From: SAR202 cluster bacterium
GTDB lineage: Bacteria > Chloroflexota > Dehalococcoidia > Lucifugimonadales > UBA3495
DNA: 21,372 nucleotides
Assembly (NCBI GenBank): GCA_009392095.1
Contig: VFHF01000146.1
Span: 1-21,372, forward strand
Direction: 5' to 3'
Position numbers and translations under genes: made by a program. Within the stretch, counting starts at the first letter, position 1. Each line of letters begins with the position of its first letter. This document shows positions 1-6,668 of this stretch, in pieces. The notes beneath the pieces were generated by a model. The model worked only from the letters and a program-made list of their open reading frames with translations, had not been told where the DNA came from and did no database searches.

Positions 1-127
1 GACGAGGCGGTCGCAGGGCGGGCGTATGGTGGTGCCAGCCTATCCGAACAACGTGGCGCTTGCGTCATATACGGTTGGTGGTACGAGCGGCAGGGCGCGC
101 CGTTTAATTGGCCATAGCTCCAACTAA
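1..127 (+). other. Possible 3' end of an upstream plus-strand gene (unidentified)
   Basis: Two plus frames are open from the window edge: one ends at TAG 115-117, the other at TAA 125-127. The second contains a stretch beginning GGRMVVPAYPNN and has good codon character, but neither frame matches a family I recognise. A strong plus-strand terminator at 178-209 implies that a transcript does end here. Too little is visible to choose a frame or product. Confidence 0.25.
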
Positions 128-177
128 TTCGCCCTTATGTAGATGAAACGGAAGCCGATCGACTCCGCTCGCATCCG

Positions 178-209
178 CCTCGTCCTTTTACCTAAAGGAC
201 GGGGTTTTT
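178..209 (+). terminator. Intrinsic terminator of the unit upstream of the window
   Basis: An 11-bp stem (178-188 with 194-204, one G-T wobble) has a 5-nt loop and is followed directly by five Ts at 205-209. It lies after the open frames at the left edge and before the oxygenase operon, so it separates the two transcription units. Confidence 0.8.
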
Positions 210-250
210 GTTGACCTGGTGAAAAATGAACGACGTTCGCATCACACGGT

Positions 251-281
251 TTGGCCATCAAACAGATGGTTGCGGTATACT
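251..281 (+). promoter_or_regulatory. Candidate sigma-70-like promoter of the oxygenase operon
   Basis: TATACT at 276-281 resembles a -10 box (5 of 6). TTGGCC at 251-256 is a partial -35 match (4 of 6) with a long 19-bp spacer. It sits after the upstream terminator and about 90 bases before the first oxygenase start, which is the right place. The lineage's promoter consensus is not known to me, so this is tentative. Confidence 0.3.
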
Positions 282-369
282 GTCGGGAACGATTTCCTTG
301 CGCATATCCCGCTCTGTGGTTCCCGTGAAAAACCCCTATCCGAGCCCAGCCTGATAGAGAGCAGAATTC

Positions 370-1740
370 ATGGCCACTAAAACCAAACGAGGCGATTTTT
401 CCAAAATCGTAGATGTTGATGCCGGAATCATAAATCGCGAGATATTCGTCAACGATGAGATCTACCGGCAAGAGCAAGAACAGATATTCGCCCAGGCATG
501 GCTGTTCGTCGGCCATGAAAGTCAGGTAACCAAGCCGGGTGACTTCTTTGTCTCTGCAATGGGCGAGGAATCCGTGATTTTGTGCCGCGACCGCGATGGC
601 CAGTTGAATATCTTCCTCAACTCCTGCAGGCACCGTGGTATGAAGGTCTGCCGCTACGACGAGGGCAACACGCCAGTATTCTCCTGCCCCTACCACGGTT
701 GGAGCTTCGCCACCGACGGCAAACTGGTTGGCGTTCCCTATTTCAAAGACGCCTATCAAGAGAAACTAGATAAGTCCAAGTGGGGCCTGATCAAAGTGGC
801 CCAGATGTTTAATTACAAAGGGAGCATCTGGGCAACCTGGGACAAGAACGCTCCGCCGTTCCTGGATTATCTGGGCGATATGAAACTGTACTTGGACCTA
901 GCCCTGGACGGGCGTGACGGCAGCGAAGGCGGCTCCGAGATTTTGGGCGGAGTCCAGAAATGGACCATGCCCAGCAACTGGAAGTTCGCCGCCGAGAATT
1001 TTGCCGGGGACGGCTACCACAACATCAGCCACCGCTCGGTGGACATGGTTGGTATCGGCCCCAGTGGCCGCGGACGCAGGGACGGCGACGAAATATCAGC
1101 CGCCACCCGCCTAAACATCTCATTCCCGAAACTGGGACACGCCGCCGTGGTTGATATGCATCCGAATTCCACCGCTCAAGTTGCCACCTATACCAACACC
1201 CAGGGGGTGGAAGAGTATTTCCAGGAGCAGGAAGCTAAAAGGCGCGCCAGCCTGGGAGGCCGCCCCAATCTGATCGGCATGGTGGGCACGGTTTTCCCCA
1301 ACATGTCGTACCTGGCCCGCCAGCCCCGCTCCATCTCCATGTGGCACCCTAGTGGGCCAAATCTGACCGAAGCCTGGCGTTGGTTCCTGATCGACAAGGA
1401 CACCCCTGACGAAGTCAAAGAGGTCCTGCGCCACTACTACATCCGCTACTCCGGGCCCGGCGGCATGACCGAACAAGATGACATGGAGAACTGGAACTAC
1501 GCCCATAACGCCAGCCGTGGAGTCATCGCCCGGCGCGCGCCTTACAATTATGAAATGGGCATCGGGATTTCCCGCGACGACACCGGATTGCCAGGCGTGG
1601 CCACCGAGGGGATCAGCGAAGAGAACCAAAGGAGCTTCTACCGGCGTTGGGCAGCAATGATGGACTCCAATGGCTGGGACGGCCTGGCTCCCAACGGCTA
1701 TACCAACGGCAAAAGCAACGGGCGCACCAAGAAGAGATAA
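370..1740 (+). CDS. Rieske non-heme iron aromatic ring-hydroxylating oxygenase, large (alpha) subunit 1
   Basis: Terminal oxygenase alpha subunit of 456 aa, a normal length for the family. The Rieske [2Fe-2S] site is C86-x-H88-x17-C106-x2-H109. The catalytic domain has D214-G-Y-H217-N-I-S-H221, matching the mononuclear-iron D-x2-H...H motif, and EQDD at 368-371 supplies the third (Asp) ligand. Family members insert O2 into an aromatic ring using electrons from a ferredoxin and reductase, neither of which is encoded nearby. The two His ligands are separated by three residues, one fewer than in naphthalene dioxygenase. The C-terminal tail is rich in Asn, Gly and Lys. ATG 370 follows a weak GAGAG at 357-361. 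It is the first gene of the operon and a close paralogue of the alpha subunit at 3602. Family call is secure; the substrate cannot be read from sequence. Confidence 0.95.
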   Translation: MATKTKRGDFSKIVDVDAGIINREIFVNDEIYRQEQEQIFAQAWLFVGHESQVTKPGDFFVSAMGEESVILCRDRDGQLNIFLNSCRHRGMKVCRYDEGNTPVFSCPYHGWSFATDGKLVGVPYFKDAYQEKLDKSKWGLIKVAQMFNYKGSIWATWDKNAPPFLDYLGDMKLYLDLALDGRDGSEGGSEILGGVQKWTMPSNWKFAAENFAGDGYHNISHRSVDMVGIGPSGRGRRDGDEISAATRLNISFPKLGHAAVVDMHPNSTAQVATYTNTQGVEEYFQEQEAKRRASLGGRPNLIGMVGTVFPNMSYLARQPRSISMWHPSGPNLTEAWRWFLIDKDTPDEVKEVLRHYYIRYSGPGGMTEQDDMENWNYAHNASRGVIARRAPYNYEMGIGISRDDTGLPGVATEGISEENQRSFYRRWAAMMDSNGWDGLAPNGYTNGKSNGRTKKR

Positions 1741-1785
1741 CACGAAACCACCCCCACAACTATCAGGACGAGAGGAGAGAAAGAT

Positions 1786-2652
1786 ATGGCCGCGGTAACA
1801 CAACTGGGATACGTAGGGTTAGGAGTAAGCAACATAGAGGAGTGGGAACACTTCGCCACTGACGTGCTAGGCCTAGAGAGCAACGGGATCGATACAGACG
1901 GCAACCTGTCGCTGCGGATGGATGAGTACAGCCACCGATTTATCATCCAGCCCACCGGCAAGGACGATCTCCAGTTCGTCGGCTGGCAGGTAACCGACGA
2001 GCCAGCCCTGCGCGAGATGGCTGGTCAACTGCGGAATGCCGGCATAGAAGTCACCGACGGAACCGACGACGAAAATAAGTCGCGCCGCGTCGAGGGCATG
2101 ATCAAGTTCGACGACCCAGAGGGCACTCCCACCGAGATATTCTACGGGCCTCCCATCAGCTTTGACCGCCCCTTCAACTCCCCCAGGGCTGTTGGATTCG
2201 TGACCAGCGAACAAGGTCTGGGACACGTAGTCCTGCATGTTGAGAACCTAGACCGTACCGTGGAGTTCTACCGAGACGTGCTGGGCATGAAGATCAGTGA
2301 CTTCATCCGCAATCTTGCCTTCTTCCACTGCAACCCCCGCCATCACTCATTGGCGTTGATCGAATCCAAGGCCCCCAAGAAGCTGAACCATTTCATGATC
2401 CAGACCGAGTCCATGAACGATGTGGGCGCCACCTACGACATGGTGCTAGACGGAGATATCCCCCTGACCCGCGGACTCGGCCGACACACCAACGACCATA
2501 TGACTTCTTTCTACATGAAGACTCCATCCGGGTTCGATGTCGAGTACGGCTGGGGCGCCCGCACCGTGGACGACTCAACCTGGCAGGTGGTGCGTCACGA
2601 AAAAGGCAGCATTTGGGGGCACCGGCCACCAGTTGCAGCAGCGGCCAAGTAG
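1786..2652 (+). CDS. Extradiol ring-cleavage dioxygenase, BphC-like type I (VOC fold)
   Basis: Two-domain vicinal-oxygen-chelate protein of 288 aa. The N-terminal half begins LGYVGLGVSNIEEWEHFAT as in 2,3-dihydroxybiphenyl 1,2-dioxygenases. The second half holds the Fe(II) ligands: H147 (GHVVLHV), H202 (LNHFM) and E253 (FDVEYGW). H187 in PRHHSLAL lies 15 residues before H202, the spacing of catalytic His195 and ligand His210 in the LB400 enzyme. It should open a catechol-type ring next to its hydroxyls (meta cleavage). GAGGAGAG at 1771-1778 precedes ATG 1786. It lies 45 bases after the first alpha subunit, so one transcript is likely. The exact diol is unknown. Confidence 0.93.
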   Translation: MAAVTQLGYVGLGVSNIEEWEHFATDVLGLESNGIDTDGNLSLRMDEYSHRFIIQPTGKDDLQFVGWQVTDEPALREMAGQLRNAGIEVTDGTDDENKSRRVEGMIKFDDPEGTPTEIFYGPPISFDRPFNSPRAVGFVTSEQGLGHVVLHVENLDRTVEFYRDVLGMKISDFIRNLAFFHCNPRHHSLALIESKAPKKLNHFMIQTESMNDVGATYDMVLDGDIPLTRGLGRHTNDHMTSFYMKTPSGFDVEYGWGARTVDDSTWQVVRHEKGSIWGHRPPVAAAAK

Positions 2653-2680
2653 GTCGAAGAAACCCAGGGAGAACACTTAG

Positions 2681-3565
2681 ATGCAACTTGGTTATATCGG
2701 GACCGGGACCATGGGAAATCCCATGGCCAAGGCCCTCATTGAGGCTGGCCATTCGGTCACTGTCTATGACGTGCGACGTGAGTCGGCCACCAACCTGTGT
2801 GAGATGGGCGCTAATTGGGCAGATAGTCCCCGGGAGTTGTCCGAAGCCAGCGAAGTGGTCTTCACCTCGCTGCCCGGCCCGGTTGAGACCGAAAAGGTCC
2901 TCACGGACCCGGACAACGGCATTCTTGCGGGAATCAAAACCGGCGGTACCTGGGTGGACACCACGACCAACTCACCCACGACGATTCACAAGCTGGCCGA
3001 CATCTGCAAGCAGCGCGGCATCGAGATCCTAGACTCCCCGGTCAGCGGCAGGATACCCAACATGACGATGATGGTCGGCGGCGACCCGGCGGTGTTCGAG
3101 AAACACCGGGCCGTACTGGAGACCATGGGCAAGGATGTCATCTACGTTGGAGGCACCGCCTCGGGCTGCACGGCCAAGCTGGTGACCCAATACCTGGGTT
3201 ATTCCAACTTCATCGCCGGAATCGAGGGAATGCTCATCGGGGCCAAAGCCGGTCTGGACATGGACATCCTCGCCAAACTGATACCAATCAGCGCCTCGGC
3301 CAGCGGCGTCATGGCACGGTCCATGGACGTTGTTCTAGACGGTACCTTTGCCTCCAATGGGACCCTGGATATCGTCGCCAAGGACCTGCATCTGGCCTGT
3401 CAGCTTGCCCGTGATGTGCAAGCCCCATCCCGCATCGGCGACATCGTGGATGATGTGTTGCAGCGTGCCCAAGCCCAGGGACTCGGTCAGGAAGGGTATC
3501 CCATCGTGGCCCGGATCCTGGAACAGATGGCCAACGCGGAAGTCCGCTCCACCCAAAAGGAATAA
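2681..3565 (+). CDS. NAD(P)-dependent beta-hydroxyacid dehydrogenase (3-hydroxyisobutyrate dehydrogenase family)
   Basis: Protein of 294 aa with an N-terminal Rossmann motif GYIGTGTMGNPMAKAL and a C-terminal all-helical domain of the 3-hydroxyisobutyrate / tartronate-semialdehyde reductase family. The substrate loop reads DSPVSGRIPN where DAPVSGG plus a small residue is usual. The catalytic Lys is K166 in GCTAKLVTQ, but the conserved Asn four residues later is Q170. The altered loops suggest a non-standard substrate. It starts at ATG 2681 after GGGAGA, 28 bases behind the extradiol dioxygenase, inside the oxygenase operon, and is the only dehydrogenase there. It could serve the dihydrodiol step or a later aldehyde/alcohol step; this is inference. 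Confidence 0.9.
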   Translation: MQLGYIGTGTMGNPMAKALIEAGHSVTVYDVRRESATNLCEMGANWADSPRELSEASEVVFTSLPGPVETEKVLTDPDNGILAGIKTGGTWVDTTTNSPTTIHKLADICKQRGIEILDSPVSGRIPNMTMMVGGDPAVFEKHRAVLETMGKDVIYVGGTASGCTAKLVTQYLGYSNFIAGIEGMLIGAKAGLDMDILAKLIPISASASGVMARSMDVVLDGTFASNGTLDIVAKDLHLACQLARDVQAPSRIGDIVDDVLQRAQAQGLGQEGYPIVARILEQMANAEVRSTQKE

Positions 3566-3601
3566 CCAAGTACCACGTCCGAACTAAGGAGACGACCCAA
3601 C

Positions 3602-5014
3602 ATGGCAACTGCCCGTAAGTCCCGTAGCAAGAACGGCCACTCGAATAACATGGTTAACTTGGATTCCGGCACCATCAGCCGGGAGATTTTCGTCAGCCCA
3701 GAGATCTATGCCCAGGAACAGGAGCAGCTATTCGCCAGGGCTTGGCTTTTCATCGGGCATGAAAGCCAAGTCAGCAAGCCAGGCGATTTCTTTGTTTCAT
3801 CCATGGGCGAAGAATCGGTTATTCTCTGCCGCGACCGACAGGGCGAGGTCCACGTTTTTCTCAACTCCTGCGCCCACCGGGGTATGAAGGTCTGCCGCTA
3901 CGATGAGGGCAACACCCCGGTGTTCAGTTGCCCCTACCACGGCTGGAGCTACGCAACAGACGGCAAGCTCGTGGGCGTCCCGTACTTCAAAGACGCCTAC
4001 CAAGAGAAACTGGATAAATCCAAATGGGGTCTGCCTGAAGTAGCTCAGATCTGCAACTACAAGGGCGCGATCTGGGCCACCTGGGACAAGCATGCGCCGT
4101 CTTTCAAAGAGTACATGGGCGGATTCCTAACCTATCTCGATTTCCTTTTGGATACCTGGGACGGAGCTGGCGGAGAGGTGGAAGTCTTCGGCGGAGTAGA
4201 AAAATGGGTCATCCCCTGCAACTGGAAGTTCCCGGCCGAGAACTTCATCGGCGACCGCTACCACAACATCAGCCACCGCTCCGTGGACATGGTGGGCCAG
4301 GGCCCCAGCGGCAGCGGCCGGCGCGACATGCAAGAACGGGAGGGGGCCACGGCTCTGGACATCTCTTTCCCAGAGCGCGGCCACGGGACAATCACCTTCT
4401 TGCGTGCCGACGACAAAGTGATTCCTGCATACCAGCACTCAAAAATAGTGTCTGAGTATTTCGCCCACTGCGAGATGGAACGGCGCAAGAACTACGGCCA
4501 GTGGGCCCGGTTGGTACCTGGCCCCAGTACCGTTTTCCCGAACATGTCCTATCTACCGCGCCAGCCACGCACCATCTCGGCATGGCACCCGCGCAGCCCC
4601 GACAGCCACGAAGCCTGGCGTTGGTTCCTGATCGACAAGAATGCCCCGGCCGAGGTCAAAGAGTTCCTGCGTCACTATTACATCAGCTACTCCGGTCCGG
4701 CCGGCCTAACCGAGCAGGACGACATGGAAAACTGGAACTATGCCCATAACGCCAGTCAAGGAGTCATCGCCCGGCGGTTCCCCTACAACTACCAGATGGG
4801 CATGGGCTTCGACGGCCCGCCGGTGGACACCGACGGCCTGGATATGCCCGGAAAGATCAGGAACGTGACCGCTGCCAAGGCGACGGAACACAACCAACGC
4901 GGCTTCTACCAGCGGTGGTCCGAGTTCATGAACGTCGGGGACTGGGACACCCTAGCCACCTGGCGCAATGGCCACGCCAACGGCACCAACACCGGCAATG
5001 GTAAAGCCCTGTAA
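3602..5014 (+). CDS. Rieske non-heme iron aromatic ring-hydroxylating oxygenase, large (alpha) subunit 2
   Basis: Second terminal oxygenase alpha subunit, 470 aa. The Rieske site is C90-x-H92-x17-C110-x2-H113. The mononuclear iron motif is D218-R-Y-H221-N-I-S-H225 and EQDD is at 371-374. It is a clear paralogue of the alpha subunit at 370-1740, with long identical runs around the Rieske domain, but synonymous codons differ widely, so the duplication is old and both copies look constrained. Differences concentrate between roughly residues 170-200 and 240-300, where the substrate pocket may differ. The C-terminus is an Asn/Gly/Thr-rich tail. AAGGAGA lies just before ATG 3602. The single beta subunit follows 106 bases downstream and may pair with either alpha. 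Confidence 0.95.
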   Translation: MATARKSRSKNGHSNNMVNLDSGTISREIFVSPEIYAQEQEQLFARAWLFIGHESQVSKPGDFFVSSMGEESVILCRDRQGEVHVFLNSCAHRGMKVCRYDEGNTPVFSCPYHGWSYATDGKLVGVPYFKDAYQEKLDKSKWGLPEVAQICNYKGAIWATWDKHAPSFKEYMGGFLTYLDFLLDTWDGAGGEVEVFGGVEKWVIPCNWKFPAENFIGDRYHNISHRSVDMVGQGPSGSGRRDMQEREGATALDISFPERGHGTITFLRADDKVIPAYQHSKIVSEYFAHCEMERRKNYGQWARLVPGPSTVFPNMSYLPRQPRTISAWHPRSPDSHEAWRWFLIDKNAPAEVKEFLRHYYISYSGPAGLTEQDDMENWNYAHNASQGVIARRFPYNYQMGMGFDGPPVDTDGLDMPGKIRNVTAAKATEHNQRGFYQRWSEFMNVGDWDTLATWRNGHANGTNTGNGKAL

Positions 5015-5030
5015 TTCGCGCAGGACGAAA

Positions 5031-5070
5031 TTCCCTTTCCGAGCGTCGGGGTAAGGTTAGGAAGGGTGGT
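5031..5070. repeat. Degenerate REP-like palindromic element, copy A
   Basis: Starts TTCCCTTTCC, then a GC-rich middle, then GGGGTAAGGTTAGGAAGGGT, giving an imperfect inverted repeat. A similar arrangement occurs at 13372-13415 in another intergenic gap. It resembles the short CCCT/AGGG-rich palindromes scattered through many environmental genomes. It lies between the alpha 2 and beta genes and might form an mRNA hairpin inside the operon. The two copies are divergent, so the call is tentative. Confidence 0.4.
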
Positions 5071-5120
5071 ACTAGCCCTCTAGCCAAGCCAGGACACCAT
5101 CATCGCGGAGGCCCCAACCA

Positions 5121-5666
5121 ATGACCACAACCGAATCAAGCATCGCGCACCTCTTGCTCAAGGAAGAGATTCAAGATTTCCTCTACGAGGAAGCGGAGGC
5201 TCTGGACGAGCGGAACTTTGAAGATTGGCTGGACATGCTCGCCGACGACATACGCTACTGGATGCCCATGCGCCGCAACGTCAAGGCCAACGAGTTGGAC
5301 AGGGAGTTCACCCGCGAGGGTCAAGACATCAACTGGTTCGATGAGGGCAAGGAAACCCTGGAGCGGCGGGTCATGCAGATCCGGACCGGCGTCCACTGGG
5401 CCGAGGAGCCCCTCTCACGCATCTGCCACTTCGTCACCAACGTCCAGCTCCTCAACGCCACGCCGTCAGCCTCAGACCCAACTGAGGTTTCGGTGAAATG
5501 CCGGTTCCTGATCTACCGCAACCGGGTGCAAACCGAGACCGATTTCCTTATCGGAAAACGGGAGGACACCCTCAGAAAGGTGAACGGGGCCTGGAAGGTA
5601 GCCGAGCGCAAGATCATCTTGGACCAGAACGTCCTTCTGGCCAAGAACCTAACATTCTTCTTTTAA
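5121..5666 (+). CDS. Aromatic ring-hydroxylating oxygenase, small (beta) subunit
   Basis: Protein of 181 aa, normal for BphE/HcaF-like beta subunits with the NTF2-like cone fold. Family signatures are the N-terminal helix with EEAEALDERNFEDWLDM, then DIRYWMPMRRN, the central segment SRICHFVTNVQLL and the C-terminal KVAERKIILDQNVLLAKNL. Beta subunits are mainly structural in the alpha3beta3 hexamer and can influence substrate choice. ATG 5121 follows GGAGG at 5106-5110. It is the only beta subunit in the window for two alpha subunits. Confidence 0.93.
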   Translation: MTTTESSIAHLLLKEEIQDFLYEEAEALDERNFEDWLDMLADDIRYWMPMRRNVKANELDREFTREGQDINWFDEGKETLERRVMQIRTGVHWAEEPLSRICHFVTNVQLLNATPSASDPTEVSVKCRFLIYRNRVQTETDFLIGKREDTLRKVNGAWKVAERKIILDQNVLLAKNLTFFF

Positions 5667-5697
5667 AACCGGTGGATCCGATACGGGAGATTGAAAA

Positions 5698-5898
5698 ATG
5701 GCTGACGTAGTTAACCTGATCACGCTGACGGAGGGCGCCAAAATCGCCACCACCGCTGGGGCTACGGTAGAAGTGGTGGATAACCCCAAAGACGGCGTCT
5801 GGGTTTTCGGCAAATATCTGGTCTGCCCGGAAGACCCTTCCCTGGTGGGCAGCGAGGACATGTTCTTCGCCCAAGATATCGTGGAAGTTCTGGACTGA
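5698..5898 (+). CDS. Small conserved-looking protein of unknown function (66 aa) in the oxygenase operon
   Basis: I do not recognise the family. The 66-aa protein is acidic and predicted beta-rich, with a central block VEVVDNPKDGVWVFGKYLV and an end MFFAQDIVEVLD that read like a compact SH3- or PRC-barrel-like domain (inference). It has one Cys only, so it is not a [2Fe-2S] or [4Fe-4S] ferredoxin. ATG 5698 follows GGGAGA, 31 bases after the beta subunit stop. Its TGA (5896-5898) shares the final A with the next ATG, so the two small genes are translationally coupled. Position suggests a role with the oxygenase, such as assembly, electron transfer or a scaffold. Confidence 0.75.
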   Translation: MADVVNLITLTEGAKIATTAGATVEVVDNPKDGVWVFGKYLVCPEDPSLVGSEDMFFAQDIVEVLD

Positions 5899-6113
5899 TG
5901 GCCAACTCCATGATCACCCAGCCAAATTACGAGGAGCTACGCGACGCCTTTCAGGCCGGTTTCGACTCCATCGACGACGGAGACGGCTTCTATCACGGCT
6001 TTCACGCGTTCTTGGCCGACCGCGGCTTCGGCAAACGGGAGGACATCCCCTGCACTTGCTCCGACAACGGGGCACACGGCCACCAACCCGAGTGCCAGTG
6101 GGTTAAACCCTGA
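5898..6113 (+). CDS. Small protein with a C-terminal Cys/His cluster (71 aa), unknown function
   Basis: Unrecognised 71-aa protein. The N-terminal half is helical and acidic (YEELRDAFQAGFDSIDDGDG), followed by an aromatic/His segment FYHGFHAF. The C-terminus holds CTCSDNGAHGHQPECQW: C-x-C, then H-x-H, then C, a plausible Zn or Fe binding cluster. The start ATG 5898 overlaps the previous stop by one base (TGATG). It is the last gene before the operon terminator at 6145. A small metal-binding accessory of the oxygenase is one possibility; nothing in sequence proves it. Confidence 0.7.
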   Translation: MANSMITQPNYEELRDAFQAGFDSIDDGDGFYHGFHAFLADRGFGKREDIPCTCSDNGAHGHQPECQWVKP

Positions 6114-6144
6114 GGGTTAAGACCTGACGTTTACGACACCAATG

Positions 6145-6173
6145 AAAAAGAGGGCCTTCATGGCCCTCTTTTT
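6145..6173 (+). terminator. Intrinsic terminator closing the oxygenase operon
   Basis: A perfect 12-bp stem (AAAAAGAGGGCC 6145-6156 with 6162-6173) has a 5-nt loop; the 3' arm ends in TTTTT. The A-run on the 5' side makes it able to act on both strands. It lies 31 bases after the 71-aa gene. Confidence 0.9.
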
Positions 6174-6234
6174 ACGCAGCGTTGCCCATCCGGTTGAGCT
6201 CCAAGATCATCTCGTTTAGCCGGCCGGCACTTTG

Positions 6235-6486
6235 CTAGTTGTTCCGGAAGGAAATTCTCCGTTTGGATAGTAATTCCGGATCGTCATTTTCCTGGCGCAA
6301 AGGCCCTGACTTCTCAATCTCGCCAGACTCCAGAAGGTCTGCGAATGATTCATCCAACTCGTCTTTCTTCGTCTTTAGGGCGTTCAGCAGTATCTCGCGA
6401 TATAGCTACTGACGCAGGTCCATGCCTTCGAACTCCGTAATCGCTTTGGCTTCTTGCAGGATTTCTTCGTTGGTGTCTAGTTTCAT
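6235..6486 (-). pseudogene. Small gene interrupted by an in-frame TAG (84 codons), unknown function
   Basis: Reading minus from ATG 6486 gives 26 codons beginning MKLDTNEEILQEAKAITEF and ending GMDLRQ, then TAG (6406-6408). The same frame continues for 56 more codons, LYREILLNALKTKKDELDES onward, to TAG at 6235-6237. Both halves are charged and helix-forming and read as one protein, so a single base change (for example CAG to TAG) probably disrupted it. TAG is used as a normal stop by other genes in the window, which argues against recoding. No family is recognised. It could be a remnant of a small regulatory or antitoxin-like gene. A sequencing error is the main alternative. Confidence 0.5.
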
Positions 6487-6503
6487 AGTTCACTTGCCGC
6501 TTC

Positions 6504-6521
6504 GCCCGAATTGTTTCGGGC
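6504..6521. repeat. Short perfect inverted repeat upstream of the broken small gene
   Basis: GCCCGAA (6504-6510) and TTCGGGC (6515-6521) flank a 4-nt spacer. It lies 18 bases upstream of the minus-strand ATG at 6486, with no T-run on either side. It could be an operator or an mRNA hairpin near the ribosome site rather than a terminator. Confidence 0.4.
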
Positions 6522-6607
6522 AGATCATCTTCAGATAAGCATATCAGTGATACGGAAATCGATATAACCATAGATTGCAAGGGCGACCCCTAACCTCGAT
6601 AACGACA

Positions 6608-6636
6608 AAAAGAGGGGCCGTCATAGCCTCTCTTTT
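6608..6636 (-). terminator. Intrinsic terminator of the minus-strand amidohydrolase
   Basis: An 11-bp stem (6608-6618 with 6626-6636, one G-T wobble) has a 7-nt loop. On the minus strand the 3' arm runs into TTTTT. It lies 33 bases beyond the amidohydrolase stop. Confidence 0.8.
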
Positions 6637-6668
6637 CCGCCAATTTCCCTGGATGCCTGTCCCGCCGT

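Noticed and set aside
124..759. Minus-strand open frame of 211 codons overlapping the first oxygenase gene
   Set aside because: It is antisense to the well-supported Rieske domain, has no recognisable family and is explained by codon bias of the real gene.
1120..1803. Minus-strand open frame of 227 codons across the end of alpha subunit 1
   Set aside because: Antisense shadow spanning the intergenic gap, with no ribosome site and no family resemblance.
5698..5898. The 66-aa protein as the missing ferredoxin
   Set aside because: It has one Cys only and no CxH or CxxC motifs, so it cannot bind a standard Fe-S cluster.
6235..6486. Stop-codon reassignment (TAG read as an amino acid) in this genome
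   Set aside because: Several intact genes here, such as the extradiol dioxygenase, lutA and the ThDP enzyme, end normally with TAG.
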